Part shown: positions 17,271-24,993 of the stretch, in pieces
Layout: every line of letters starts with the position of its first letter
How positions within the stretch are numbered: the first letter of the stretch is position 1
Assembly: GCF_027622945.1 (NCBI RefSeq)
Contig: NZ_JAPZVQ010000001.1
Coordinates: 62,001 to 126,000 of the forward strand
Reading direction: 5' to 3'
From: Glycomyces lechevalierae
GTDB taxonomy: Bacteria > Actinomycetota > Actinomycetes > Mycobacteriales > Micromonosporaceae
Length of the DNA stretch: 64,000 bases
Program-made: the position numbers and the translations under genes
The notes under the pieces: generated by a model
Databases searched by the model: none
What the model was told of the DNA's origin: nothing
Seen by the model: only the letters and a program-made list of their open reading frames with translations

Positions 17271-18274
17271 GTGCGTTCCTTTCCGGGAGGGTTCCAGGTG
17301 ATGAGGGCGGAGCCCCAGGTGAGTCCGGCGCCGACGGCGGCGAGGAGGACGCGGTCGCCGGGTTTGAGGCGGCCGTCGGCTTCGGCGGCGGTGAGGGCGG
17401 TGGGGATGGAGGCGGCGCCGATGTTGCCGAGGTGTTCGCCGATGACGGCGAGTTTGGCGTGGGGGATGCCGGCGCGGTCGGCGTAGAGGCGGAGGGTGCG
17501 GGGGTTGGGCTGGTGCGGGACGAGGAGGTCGATGTCGTCGATGGTGAGGCGGTGGGCGGTGAGGGTGGCGGCGAGGGCGCGGTCGAAGGTCTCGGGGATG
17601 GCTTTGCGGAGGGCGGGGGCGTCCATGCGGATGCGGTGGGCGCCTTCGCGGACGGTGTCGGGAGTGGCGGGGCGGCGGCTGCCGCCGGCGGGGATGAGGA
17701 CGGTGTCGGCCTGGGTGCCGTCGCTGCCGAGGTGGACGCCGGCGATGCCGGTGCCGGCGGGGACGCGGCCGAGGACGCTGGCTCCGGCGCCGTCGCCGAA
17801 GAGGAGGGCGGTGGCGCGGTCGGCGGGGTCGAGGAAGCGGGAGTAGACCTCGGCGCCGATGACGAGGGCGCGGCCGTGCGTCGGGTCGGCGGCGAGCCAG
17901 TCGCGGGCGATCTTGAGGCCGAAGAGGTAGCCGGAGCAGGCGGCGCCGATGTCGAAGGCGACGGCGCGGCGGGCGCCGATGAGGGCTTGGACGCGGCAGG
18001 CGGTGGAGGGGGCGGGTTCGTCGGGTGTGGAGGTGCCGACGATGAGGAGGCCGAGGTCGGCGGGGTCGCAGGCGGCTTGGGCGAGGGCGGCGCGGGCGGC
18101 TTCGGCGGCGAGGTCGGAGGCGGCTTGGGCGGGTGCGGCGCGGCGGCGTTCGCGGATGCCGGTGGAATCGAGGATGCGCTGGGGGTCGATGCGGAGGGCG
18201 GCGGCGATCTCGGGGTTGGCGGCGATGTGGGGCGGCGTGTAGGCGCCGGTGCCGAGGAGGCCCCATGCGTGCAT
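17267..18274 (-). CDS. beta-ketoacyl-ACP synthase III-like enzyme (FabH family)
   Basis: A 335-residue KAS III thiolase-fold enzyme with the full triad: Cys113 in DIGAACSGYLFG, His254 in LVPHQPN and Asn284 in EHLGNIGAAS. FabH enzymes start chains by condensing an acyl-CoA with malonyl-ACP; relatives in product clusters esterify or transfer acyl groups. The N-terminus differs from housekeeping FabH (GLLGTGAYTPPHIAANPEIA) and fits secondary pathway members. It starts two bases after the preceding ketosynthase-like gene and overlaps the next by ATGA. Most likely it sets the starter unit for the ACP-bound chain made by the neighbouring enzymes. Confidence 0.85.
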   Translation of the reverse strand: MHAWGLLGTGAYTPPHIAANPEIAAALRIDPQRILDSTGIRERRRAAPAQAASDLAAEAARAALAQAACDPADLGLLIVGTSTPDEPAPSTACRVQALIGARRAVAFDIGAACSGYLFGLKIARDWLAADPTHGRALVIGAEVYSRFLDPADRATALLFGDGAGASVLGRVPAGTGIAGVHLGSDGTQADTVLIPAGGSRRPATPDTVREGAHRIRMDAPALRKAIPETFDRALAATLTAHRLTIDDIDLLVPHQPNPRTLRLYADRAGIPHAKLAVIGEHLGNIGAASIPTALTAAEADGRLKPGDRVLLAAVGAGLTWGSALITWNPPGKERT

Positions 18275-18276
18275 GG

Positions 18277-19278
18277 TCAGGCCCTTCCGATGAGGCAGCC
18301 GGCGAGGCCGCGGCGGTCGAGGGTGGTGACGGCGAAGGCGTCGCCGGGGGCGGTGGCGTCGAGGGCGTGGAGGAGCGCGAAGGCGGCCGCGGCGGCGGAG
18401 GTGTCGCCGATGGCGGTGTGGGCGGTGAGGCGGGTGGCGGCGGGGCCGAGGACGGCGGTGAGGGCGCGGGTCTCGGCGTCGTGGTGGCCGTCGAGGGCGG
18501 CGGTGGTGGCGGCGGTGCGGATCTCGTCGGGGTCGGTCGCGGCGGTGGCGAGGGCGCGGCGCAGGGCGGTGGCGAGGGCGGAGGCGGGATCGCCGGTGCA
18601 GTCGAGTTCGGTTGCGGCGGCGGTGATGCGGGGGCCGGGGGCGGTGTCGGCGACGAGGCGGAGCATGGCGCAGCCTTCGCCGATGGGGACGGTGGGGGCG
18701 GTGGCGGGGCGGGTGCGGTGCTCGAGCCAGGCGCGGGCGGGGGTGGCCTCTTCGCTGGCGCCGCAGAGGACTTGGTCGACGCGGCCGGAGGCGAGGAGGC
18801 GCCGGGCGTAGCGGAGCGCGAGGACGGGGGCGCTGCGGCCGCCGGGGAGGATGACGCCGGGGCCGGTGATGCGGTGGTGGATGGCGCATTGGCCGGCGGC
18901 GTAGTTCATGACGCCGACGGGGATGCGGCCCGGGTCGACTTGGTGCGGTCTGGGTTTGGTGAGGGAGTCGGTGCCGAGGTCGAGCATGGTCTGGAGGCTG
19001 CCCGCGGTGGTGGCGAGGACGAGTGCGGTGCGGGAGCGGTCGGCGGGCGCGGCGCGGTCGAGGAGGCGGCCGGCGGCGGCGACGGCGAAGGCGGTGGCGC
19101 GGTCCATGGAGCGGATGCCTTTGGGGCCGATCTCGACGGCGGGGTCGAAGCCTGGGACGGGGCGGATGCCGCCGGGCGGGAGGTCCGGGGCGTGCACCGC
19201 GGCTGCGGGTTCGGTGTCGAGTGCGTCTGGGCCGCAGGCGGACCAGGTGGCGCGGTCGGCGATGCGCAGGGTGGTCAT
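18277..19278 (-). CDS. Cys-less ketosynthase-like protein (chain-length-factor-like)
   Basis: A 333-residue thiolase-fold protein related to KAS II but shorter. Aligning the QVLCGASEE strand with ALCGGSDS of the adjacent ketosynthase places Arg148 (in PGGRSA) where that enzyme has its catalytic Cys. The His motifs (HGTGTP and GHAMGAS in the neighbour) are also absent or rewritten, for example AHTAIGDTSAA. A ketosynthase without its Cys, encoded beside an intact one, is the pattern of type II PKS chain length factors, which form a heterodimer with the active subunit and shape the chain tunnel. It overlaps the ketosynthase gene by ATGA, which favours equal synthesis. The heterodimer is inferred. 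Confidence 0.75.
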   Translation of the reverse strand: MTTLRIADRATWSACGPDALDTEPAAAVHAPDLPPGGIRPVPGFDPAVEIGPKGIRSMDRATAFAVAAAGRLLDRAAPADRSRTALVLATTAGSLQTMLDLGTDSLTKPRPHQVDPGRIPVGVMNYAAGQCAIHHRITGPGVILPGGRSAPVLALRYARRLLASGRVDQVLCGASEEATPARAWLEHRTRPATAPTVPIGEGCAMLRLVADTAPGPRITAAATELDCTGDPASALATALRRALATAATDPDEIRTAATTAALDGHHDAETRALTAVLGPAATRLTAHTAIGDTSAAAAAFALLHALDATAPGDAFAVTTLDRRGLAGCLIGRA

Positions 19279-20486
19279 GCGGCGGCCTTGGCGATGAGGA
19301 CGACGGCGTTGGAGCCGCCGAAGCCGAAGCCGTGGTTCTCGACGACGCGGAGTGCGGCGGGCCTGCCGGTGTTGGGGACGCAGTCGACGTCGCATTCGGG
19401 GTCGGTGCGGCGGTGGTTGACGGTGGGCGGCAGGAATTGGGCGTCGAGGGCGACGGCGGCGGCGATCGCGCCGAGGGCGGCGGAGGCGCCCATGGCGTGG
19501 CCGAGCATGGATTTGACGGCGACGACGGGCGGGACGGCGTCGCCGAAGACCTTGCGGATGGAGCGGGCCTCGTTGACGTCGTTGACGGGGGTGCCGGTGC
19601 CGTGCGCGCAGATGGCGTCCACTTGGGAGGGTTCGATGCCGGCGTCGAGGTGGGCCAGGCGGATGCACTCGGCGACTGAGGCGGTGTCGGGGGCGACGGG
19701 GTGCCGGGCGTCGCAATTGGAGGCGGCGCCCGCGACCTCGCCGATGATCCGGGCGCCGCGCGCGAGGGCGCGGTCGAGGGCTTCGAGGACGAGGACGCCC
19801 GCACCTTCGCCGACGACGGTCCCGGCCCGGTCGGCGTCGAAGGGGCGGCAGGCGTCGGGCGCGAGGGTGCCGACCCGGTGGAAGGACGCGAACATGCGGC
19901 GCGAGAAGGAGTCCGAGCCGCCGCACAGGGCGATGTCCGCGTCCCCCATGCGGATCGCGTCGAGGCTGTGGGCGATCGCGTGGTTCCCGGCGGCGCAGGC
20001 GGCGGAGAGGTCGACCGGTTCGGCGCCGGGCAGGTTCAGGTCGCGGGCGACCTGGACGGCGGTGCCGCCGGTGTAGCGGGCCGCGGTGGCCGAGTCGAAT
20101 CCCGCCGGGCCGCCGGCCGCGGCCTCGACCGCGAGCCGGTCTTCCTCCTGCGCTTCGGTGTCGCTGGTGCCCATGGCGATGAGCACCGCTGCGCCGCGGA
20201 GGCCGGCGGGGTCGAGCCCGGCGTCGGCGAGGGCGAGGCGGGCCGCCGCGACGGCGAACGCCGCGCCGCGGCCGGTCGCGGCCGGGTCGAGCCGTTCGAG
20301 CCACGCGGCGGGGTCGAAGTCGGGGACTTCGCAGCCGTGCCGGATCTGGAAGCCCGCCGGGTCGAAGGCGGTGACGGGGCGCCGGCCGCTGCGGCCGGCG
20401 AGCAGCGCTTCGGCGAAGGCGGCCCGGCCGGTCCCGATGGGGCTGACGGGGCCGAGGCCGGTGATGGCGACGCGGCGCGCGCTCAT
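19275..20486 (-). CDS. beta-ketoacyl synthase (KAS II/FabF type), active-site complete
   Basis: A 403-residue condensing enzyme. The Cys-His-His triad is Cys164 (LSAACAAGNHA), His295 (CAHGTGTP) and His330 (KSMLGHAMGAS, with Lys325); the glycine-rich FGFGGSNA closes the protein. It would extend an acyl chain on the neighbouring ACP with malonyl units. It begins in overlap with the ACP stop (ATGA, 20483-20486) and ends in overlap with the Cys-less partner. This pairing, together with the ACP, ketoreductase and KAS III, marks a type II system separate from primary fatty-acid synthesis, whose fabD, fabI and second fabH genes are not present here. Confidence 0.9.
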   Translation of the reverse strand: MSARRVAITGLGPVSPIGTGRAAFAEALLAGRSGRRPVTAFDPAGFQIRHGCEVPDFDPAAWLERLDPAATGRGAAFAVAAARLALADAGLDPAGLRGAAVLIAMGTSDTEAQEEDRLAVEAAAGGPAGFDSATAARYTGGTAVQVARDLNLPGAEPVDLSAACAAGNHAIAHSLDAIRMGDADIALCGGSDSFSRRMFASFHRVGTLAPDACRPFDADRAGTVVGEGAGVLVLEALDRALARGARIIGEVAGAASNCDARHPVAPDTASVAECIRLAHLDAGIEPSQVDAICAHGTGTPVNDVNEARSIRKVFGDAVPPVVAVKSMLGHAMGASAALGAIAAAVALDAQFLPPTVNHRRTDPECDVDCVPNTGRPAALRVVENHGFGFGGSNAVVLIAKAAA

Positions 20487-20719
20487 CGCGGGGCCTCGGC
20501 GGCGAGGAGGTCGCGGATCTCGGCGAAGCGGGACGGCGGCTCGCCGGGGACGGTGTCGAGGCCGAGGTCGTCTTCGAGGACGGCGTTGATCTCGGCGAGC
20601 TGGAGGGAGTCGGCTTCGAGGTCGTCGCGGAAGTCCGCGTCGTCGGTGACCGCTTCGGGCGCGACTTCGAGGATCTTGGCGATGAGCTCGCGGGCCTTGG
20701 CGGTCGGGTCGTCGGTCAT
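20483..20719 (-). CDS. acyl carrier protein
   Basis: A 78-residue acidic four-helix carrier. Ser38 in EADSLQLAE is the phosphopantetheine site (DSL motif). It carries the growing chain between the ketosynthase pair, the ketoreductase and the hotdog protein encoded beside it. ATG 20719 has AAAGGA upstream; the gene begins 16 bases after the ketoreductase stop and overlaps the ketosynthase start by four bases. Ala and Pro near the C-terminus and the LQLAE helix II differ from housekeeping AcpP (DSLDxVE), which supports a dedicated partner. Confidence 0.9.
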   Translation of the reverse strand: MTDDPTAKARELIAKILEVAPEAVTDDADFRDDLEADSLQLAEINAVLEDDLGLDTVPGEPPSRFAEIRDLLAAEAPR

Positions 20720-20735
20720 GGGAGGTCCTTTCGGG

Positions 20736-21545
20736 TCAGGCGGCCGCGCGGCCGAGGCCGAGGAGGCCGCGGGCGACCGCGGAGAGCTGGCTGGTGAGGC
20801 CGCCGTCGAGGACGAGGACGGCCCCGGTGACGAGGCGGGCGCCGTCGCCGGAGAGGAAGACCGCCGCGTCGGCCACGTCTTCGGGCTCGGCCCATCGGTT
20901 CTGGGGCACTTCGTGCTGCAGCGCCTCCTTCACCTGCGGGTGGCCGGTGAAGCCGCTGGTGAGCTTCGTGTCGATCCAGCCGGGCGCGATGGCGTTGACG
21001 CGGATGCCCTGGGCGGCCCATTCGACGGCGAGGGTCTTGGTGAGCGAGACCATGGCGGCCTTGCAGACGGCGTAGAGGGACAGGCGCGGCGCGCCGCCGA
21101 GCCCGGCGATGGAGGTGACGTTGAGGACCGAGCCGCCGCCGTTGGCGGCCAACTCGGTCCCCGCGAGGCGCAGGAGTTGCACCGTGGGGTCGAGGTTGAG
21201 GCCCCGGGTGCGCTCCCAGTCGCCTTGGGTGAGTTGGAGGAACGGCCCGGAGTGGTAGAAGCCGCCCGCGTTGTTCACGACCGTGTCGAGCCCGCCGAGA
21301 CCCTCGACGGACTCCGCGAACGCGGCGGCGAGGCGGTCGGGGTCGGTCACGTCGCAGGTGACCGGGACGGCGAGGCGGCCGAGTGCCTTGATCTCGCGGG
21401 CGACCGCGTCGAGGGCGTCGGTGCCGCGGGCCAGGACCGCGACGTCGGCCCCGGCGGCGGCGAGGCGAAGCGCGACGGCCCGGCCGATCCCGCGCGAGGC
21501 TCCGGTGACGAGGGCTCGTTTGCCTTGCAGCGGCGGCGTGTTCAT
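20736..21545 (-). CDS. short-chain dehydrogenase, probable 3-oxoacyl-ACP reductase
   Basis: A 269-residue classical SDR. NADP(H)-binding TGASRGIG is at 14-21 with NNAG near 91-94; the catalytic residues are Ser145, Tyr158 and Lys162 (SLYAVCKAAM). C-terminal VTGAVLVLDGG is typical of FabG-like enzymes. Its position between a hotdog protein and the ACP gene makes reduction of beta-ketoacyl-ACP to beta-hydroxyacyl-ACP the most likely role. The start overlaps the upstream stop as ATGA (21542-21545). The last 20 residues (SQLSAVARGLLGLGRAAA) extend beyond the usual FabG end. Confidence 0.87.
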   Translation of the reverse strand: MNTPPLQGKRALVTGASRGIGRAVALRLAAAGADVAVLARGTDALDAVAREIKALGRLAVPVTCDVTDPDRLAAAFAESVEGLGGLDTVVNNAGGFYHSGPFLQLTQGDWERTRGLNLDPTVQLLRLAGTELAANGGGSVLNVTSIAGLGGAPRLSLYAVCKAAMVSLTKTLAVEWAAQGIRVNAIAPGWIDTKLTSGFTGHPQVKEALQHEVPQNRWAEPEDVADAAVFLSGDGARLVTGAVLVLDGGLTSQLSAVARGLLGLGRAAA

Positions 21546-22264
21546 CGGTGCTCCAAGAGTTCGGTGCGGTCGGCGCGGGCGGCCTCGCGGGCCCGTTCGC
21601 CTTCGAGGCGGTCGAAGTGCGCGCGTTCGAAGACCCTGGCCTGGAACCGCATCGTCGCGGCGGCGAGTCCCGATTGGATGATGGTGGCGGTGAGGTCGGC
21701 GGCGAGGACGTCGGGGCGCGGCCATCCGGTGCGGTCGGCGCGCAGCTCCACGGTCGCGGGGAGCGGGAAGACGAAGGCCGCGAACTCGATGTCGAGCCGT
21801 TTCGTGGTGAAGACGTAGCCGCCGCCGTGCGGCAGCAGGTACGCCTCGGTGACGGCCATGGCCATCTGCGAGCAGGCCTCGACCTCGACCATCCCGGGCA
21901 GGTGCGCGGTGCCGTTGTCGCGGTCGGCGAGCACCGCGTTGTCGGCGTGGACGACGAGCGCGGCGCGCCAGCGGCGGCGGTCGACCCGCTCGAGGTCGCC
22001 GATGAGGATGTTGCGCGGATCGCGCTTGTACAGGCCCGCGTCGGCGAGGGCCGGTTCTCGGCGGGGCGCGGCGGCGGCCCCGGTGGCGGTGATCGCGGCC
22101 CAGTCGGCCGCGCTGAGGCCCTGGCCCGCGCGCAGTGCTGAGCCGCGCGGCCCGGTGGTGCCGTCCGGCGGCCCGGCCAGGGCGGCGTCGGCGGTCAGGC
22201 CGCCGACCTGTGCGGCGAAGCGGGCGAAGGAACGCCCGACGACCGGAATGATGTGCGTTGGCAT
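21542..22264 (-). CDS. AfsA-like/hotdog-fold protein, possible dehydratase
   Basis: A 240-residue protein. The central part (about residues 78-205) reads like an AfsA-type hotdog domain: LYKRDPRNILIGD, then a strand ending in VVHADNAVL, a short acidic loop and GMVEVEACSQMAMAVTEA, followed by paired strands FTTKRLDIEF and VELRADR. AfsA proteins make gamma-butyrolactone precursors; other hotdog enzymes dehydrate hydroxyacyl-ACP. No dehydratase is otherwise present in the operon, so that role is possible. The first 75 residues are low complexity. The ATG at 22264 has no ribosome binding site and lies ten bases after the IclR stop, so it may depend on coupling. The family call is tentative. Confidence 0.5.
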   Translation of the reverse strand: MPTHIIPVVGRSFARFAAQVGGLTADAALAGPPDGTTGPRGSALRAGQGLSAADWAAITATGAAAAPRREPALADAGLYKRDPRNILIGDLERVDRRRWRAALVVHADNAVLADRDNGTAHLPGMVEVEACSQMAMAVTEAYLLPHGGGYVFTTKRLDIEFAAFVFPLPATVELRADRTGWPRPDVLAADLTATIIQSGLAAATMRFQARVFERAHFDRLEGERAREAARADRTELLEHR

Positions 22265-22273
22265 GCAAGGAGG

Positions 22274-23139
22274 CTATGGAGGATCGACGCCGTCCGGCCC
22301 GGTCGCGCGCGTACGTTCCGGCTCCCGGAACAGGGTTGTTCCGGGTGGCGGAACGGGCCGTTCGGGGAGGCGCCGCACGGCCGCCGCAGCGGCCCTGGCG
22401 ATCTCGCGCAGCCGCGCCACGTGCTCGGCCGGTTCGAAACCGCGCACGGGCCCGGCCAGGCCGAGCGCGGCCACGGCGGTCCCCCGCCCGCCGATGACGG
22501 GCGCGGCCGCGCCCCAGAAGCCGAGCAGGTGTTCCTCCGCGTCGAGGGCCACGCCGCGCAGACGCGCCGCTATGAGGTCCCGGTCGAGCTCGCGTCGGGT
22601 GCCGATGCTGTTGCGGGTCAAGCGGACGAGCTCGGCCTCGCGGAGGTACCGCTCGGCGGCGGCCGGGTCGTGCGCGAGGATCGCCTTGCCGGTGGCGGTG
22701 CAGTGCAGCGGGACCTCCTCGGCGGTCCGCAGGATCGCGTCGGTGAACCGGTGGGGGTAGAGCACGTCGAGGAAGCGGGCCATGTGGCCCTCCGCGGTCG
22801 CGAGGGTCACCACATGGCCGGTGCCCTGGTACAGCTCGAGCAGGAAGGGCTTGAGCACCTTCCGCATCCGCGCCTCGTGCGGGGAGCAGCGGCGGGCTTC
22901 GCGGTGCGGGCCGCGGTCGCGCCACGCGGGGGTCTCGGCGAGGCGTAGCGGCGCCCGCTGCGGTCGACGACCCCGCCGGCCTCGAGATCGGCCAGGAGCC
23001 GGTGGACGGTGGTCTTCGGCAGGCGCGTGCGCCGCGACAGGAGCGTGACGCCCACCGGTTCTCGGTGGGCGGCGAGCTCGTGCAGGAGAAGGATCAGCTT
23101 GGCGGCGACACCCCGCGGGACCGGCTCGTGACCGTGCAA
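22274..23139 (-). pseudogene. IclR-family regulator interrupted by a frameshift
   Basis: The N-terminal winged helix (GVAAKLILLLHELAAHREPV and then LPKTTVHRLLADLEAGGVVD) lies in one frame and the effector domain (MRKVLKPFLLELYQGTGHVV through FWGAAAPVIGGRG to the stop at 22274) in another. The break is near 22946: the first frame reads GRRYASPRPP whereas a regulator would continue RRY-RLAETPAWRD, so a single missing base restores one protein of about 288 residues. The start is set at TTG 23139, which has GAGGTG five bases upstream. It precedes the ketosynthase operon on the same strand and was probably its regulator. A sequencing error cannot be excluded. Confidence 0.75.
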
Positions 23140-23159
23140 TGCGGCACCTCTGCAGAATC

Positions 23160-23181
23160 GGACAATGTGGACAACATGTCC
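23160..23181. promoter_or_regulatory. GGACA/TGTCC repeats upstream of the IclR gene, candidate operator
   Basis: GGACA-aca-TGTCC (23169-23181) is a 13-base palindrome and a further GGACA half-site starts at 23160, nine bases away. It overlaps the region just upstream of the IclR ribosome binding site, a typical place for autoregulation. Confidence 0.4.
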
Positions 23182-23261
23182 ATTCATTCTCCGCACGCGC
23201 TCCCACGAATCCACGCGACTGCCCATGATCCGACAGTCCGCTCACCCGAACGAGGGAGTCC

Positions 23262-24947
23262 TCATGTCATGGCGTGGGCCATGGCGACGACGATCGGGCC
23301 CAGCAGCGGCAGGACGACGTTCGAGAAGGCGTAGACGATCGTGTAGGCCATGAGCGGCGTCGCGTTGCCCGCGGCGGCCTGCACGGCCGTGACGCCCGGC
23401 GTGGAGCACTGCTGCCCGGTGACCGAGCCGAGCGTGAGCGGCGCCGGGAGCTTCATGAGCTTCCAGGCCACCAGGAACGAGACGAAGGCCGGGATCGCGG
23501 TCATGCACACGCCCGCGATCGGCAGGCCGACGCCGAACTCCTTCACGAGCTCGACGGCCTGCGGGCCCGAGGAGAGCCCGACCGCGCAGATGAAGACGGC
23601 GAGGCCGAGGGTCTTGATGACGTCCGCCGCGCCCGAGTCGTACTGGCCGAACGTGGGGCGCTTGGAGCGGATCCAGCCGAACAGGAGGCCGGCGAGCAGG
23701 CAGCCGCCGCCGGTGCCGAGGGTCAGCGGGATCGTCCCCACGGTCCACACCAGCATGCCGATGAGGAAGCCGAGGACGACGCCGATCGCGATGAACACCA
23801 TGTCGAACCGCACCGCCGGGTCGAGCCGAAAGCCGACCATCGGGATCACCCGGCTCAGGTCGCGGCCCGCGCCCGCGAGGCGCACCGTGTCGCCGTGCTG
23901 GATCAGCGTCGAGGGCTGCACCGGCAGCTCGTGGTCGCCGCGGGTGATCTTCTGGAGGTACACACCCTGGCGCTGGTCCTCGAAGTCGCGGCGGATCTGG
24001 GCGAGCGTGGTGGCCTTGTAGTCCTTGCGGGTCACGACCACGTCCGCGAGGTCGAGGCTCATCGCCATCGACTCGTCGAGTGCGACCTCCTCGCCGATGC
24101 GGCTCGCCGAGCCCACGAGGGCTTCGCGGCGGCCCACGACGAGCACGCGGTCGCCTTGCTCCAGTTGAAGGTCGGGAACGAGCTTCACTTGCCCCCCGCC
24201 GCGCAGGACCTCTTCGACGGTGACGTCCCCGAGGTCGGCCTGGAGCTCGGCCACGGTGCGGCCGGTGGCGGCCGTGACCTTGTACTCGCGGCCGACGACG
24301 GCCGGGGCGGCGGGCGCGGCCGTCTCCTCGTCCGCGGTGCCGCCCAACTGCTTCCAGAGCTTCGCGGCCTCCTGGCGCAGGTCGATGCGCATGATGAGCG
24401 GGAAGAACTGACTCGAGAGCAGCACGATCGTGATGAGGCCGCAGATGTACGAGATCGAGTACGCGGTGCCCACGTTGTTCTGCAGCGTCTGGATCTGGTC
24501 GGCCGGCAGGTCGAGCCGGCCGATCGCGTCCGTCGCCGTGCCGACCGCCGCGGACTCGGTGGCGCCGCCGGCGAGGAGCCCGGCGGCCGTGCCCACGTCC
24601 AGGTTCATGATGAGGATCGCCGCGGCCGTGATCACCAGGACCGAGACGACCTCGATCCCGGTGAACGTGGCGAACTTGAGGCTCTTGCGGTTGAGGCTCG
24701 CGAAGAACGTGGGCCCCGAGATGTAGCCCAGCGTGAAGATGAACAGCGCGAAGGCGATCGTCTTGACCTGGTCGTTCAGCTCAATGTCCGCGAACATCCC
24801 GAGGAAGATCGCCACCACCAGCGTCCCTGCCACGCCGCCCAGCGAGATCTTCCAGATCCGCACCTTGCCCAGCGCGAACCCCAAGGCGAGGCAGACGAAC
24901 AGCGCGATCTCGGGCGTGCCCGAGAGTGTGTCCTTGATCCAGTCCAT
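23262..24947 (-). CDS. aspT: aspartate:alanine exchanger (AspT family)
   Basis: A 561-residue AAEx-family antiporter. It has two groups of hydrophobic helices (about residues 10-185 and 380-560), each with family repeats (LFVCLALGFALGKVRI; GATESAAVGTATDAIG; later GQQCSTPGVTAVQAA), and a large cytosolic loop with two RCK_C-like domains (about 215-370). It exchanges external aspartate for internal alanine. With the decarboxylase encoded just upstream it forms a cycle that consumes a proton inside and exports charge, thus generating proton-motive force. ATG 24947 has GGGGGAAG upstream. The gap to aspD is 46 bases and includes a short hairpin. Confidence 0.92.
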   Translation of the reverse strand: MDWIKDTLSGTPEIALFVCLALGFALGKVRIWKISLGGVAGTLVVAIFLGMFADIELNDQVKTIAFALFIFTLGYISGPTFFASLNRKSLKFATFTGIEVVSVLVITAAAILIMNLDVGTAAGLLAGGATESAAVGTATDAIGRLDLPADQIQTLQNNVGTAYSISYICGLITIVLLSSQFFPLIMRIDLRQEAAKLWKQLGGTADEETAAPAAPAVVGREYKVTAATGRTVAELQADLGDVTVEEVLRGGGQVKLVPDLQLEQGDRVLVVGRREALVGSASRIGEEVALDESMAMSLDLADVVVTRKDYKATTLAQIRRDFEDQRQGVYLQKITRGDHELPVQPSTLIQHGDTVRLAGAGRDLSRVIPMVGFRLDPAVRFDMVFIAIGVVLGFLIGMLVWTVGTIPLTLGTGGGCLLAGLLFGWIRSKRPTFGQYDSGAADVIKTLGLAVFICAVGLSSGPQAVELVKEFGVGLPIAGVCMTAIPAFVSFLVAWKLMKLPAPLTLGSVTGQQCSTPGVTAVQAAAGNATPLMAYTIVYAFSNVVLPLLGPIVVAMAHAMT

Positions 24948-24977
24948 GGCGGCTTCCCCCTGTGCCCGGCGCTAGCG

Positions 24978-24992
24978 GTCGCGCTGCGCGAC
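24978..24992 (-). terminator. small hairpin between aspD and aspT
   Basis: GTCGCG-CTG-CGCGAC is a six-base inverted repeat that begins right after the aspD stop codon (24994-24996). Its first 13 bases recur in the aspD coding end (25000-25012), a direct repeat with a 22-base period. It may attenuate transcription into aspT or protect an mRNA end; evidence is structural only. Confidence 0.35.
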
Positions 24993-24993
24993 T

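Noticed and set aside
16689-20076. Plus-strand Gly/Asp/Glu-rich frames opposite the ketosynthase operon, resembling low-complexity glycine-rich proteins
   Set aside because: They arise from GCC/GGC/CGC-rich codons of the minus-strand genes, which have complete active sites.
15537-22264. Assignment of the ketosynthase operon to housekeeping fatty-acid synthesis
   Set aside because: There is no fabD or enoyl reductase, a Cys-less ketosynthase partner is present, and an acyl-CoA oxidase-like gene is fused into the operon; these do not fit the primary FAS II locus.
22807-23226. A free-standing 139-residue DNA-binding protein
   Set aside because: Its sequence after the winged helix is out-of-frame IclR effector domain; it is better explained as the front part of a frameshifted IclR gene.
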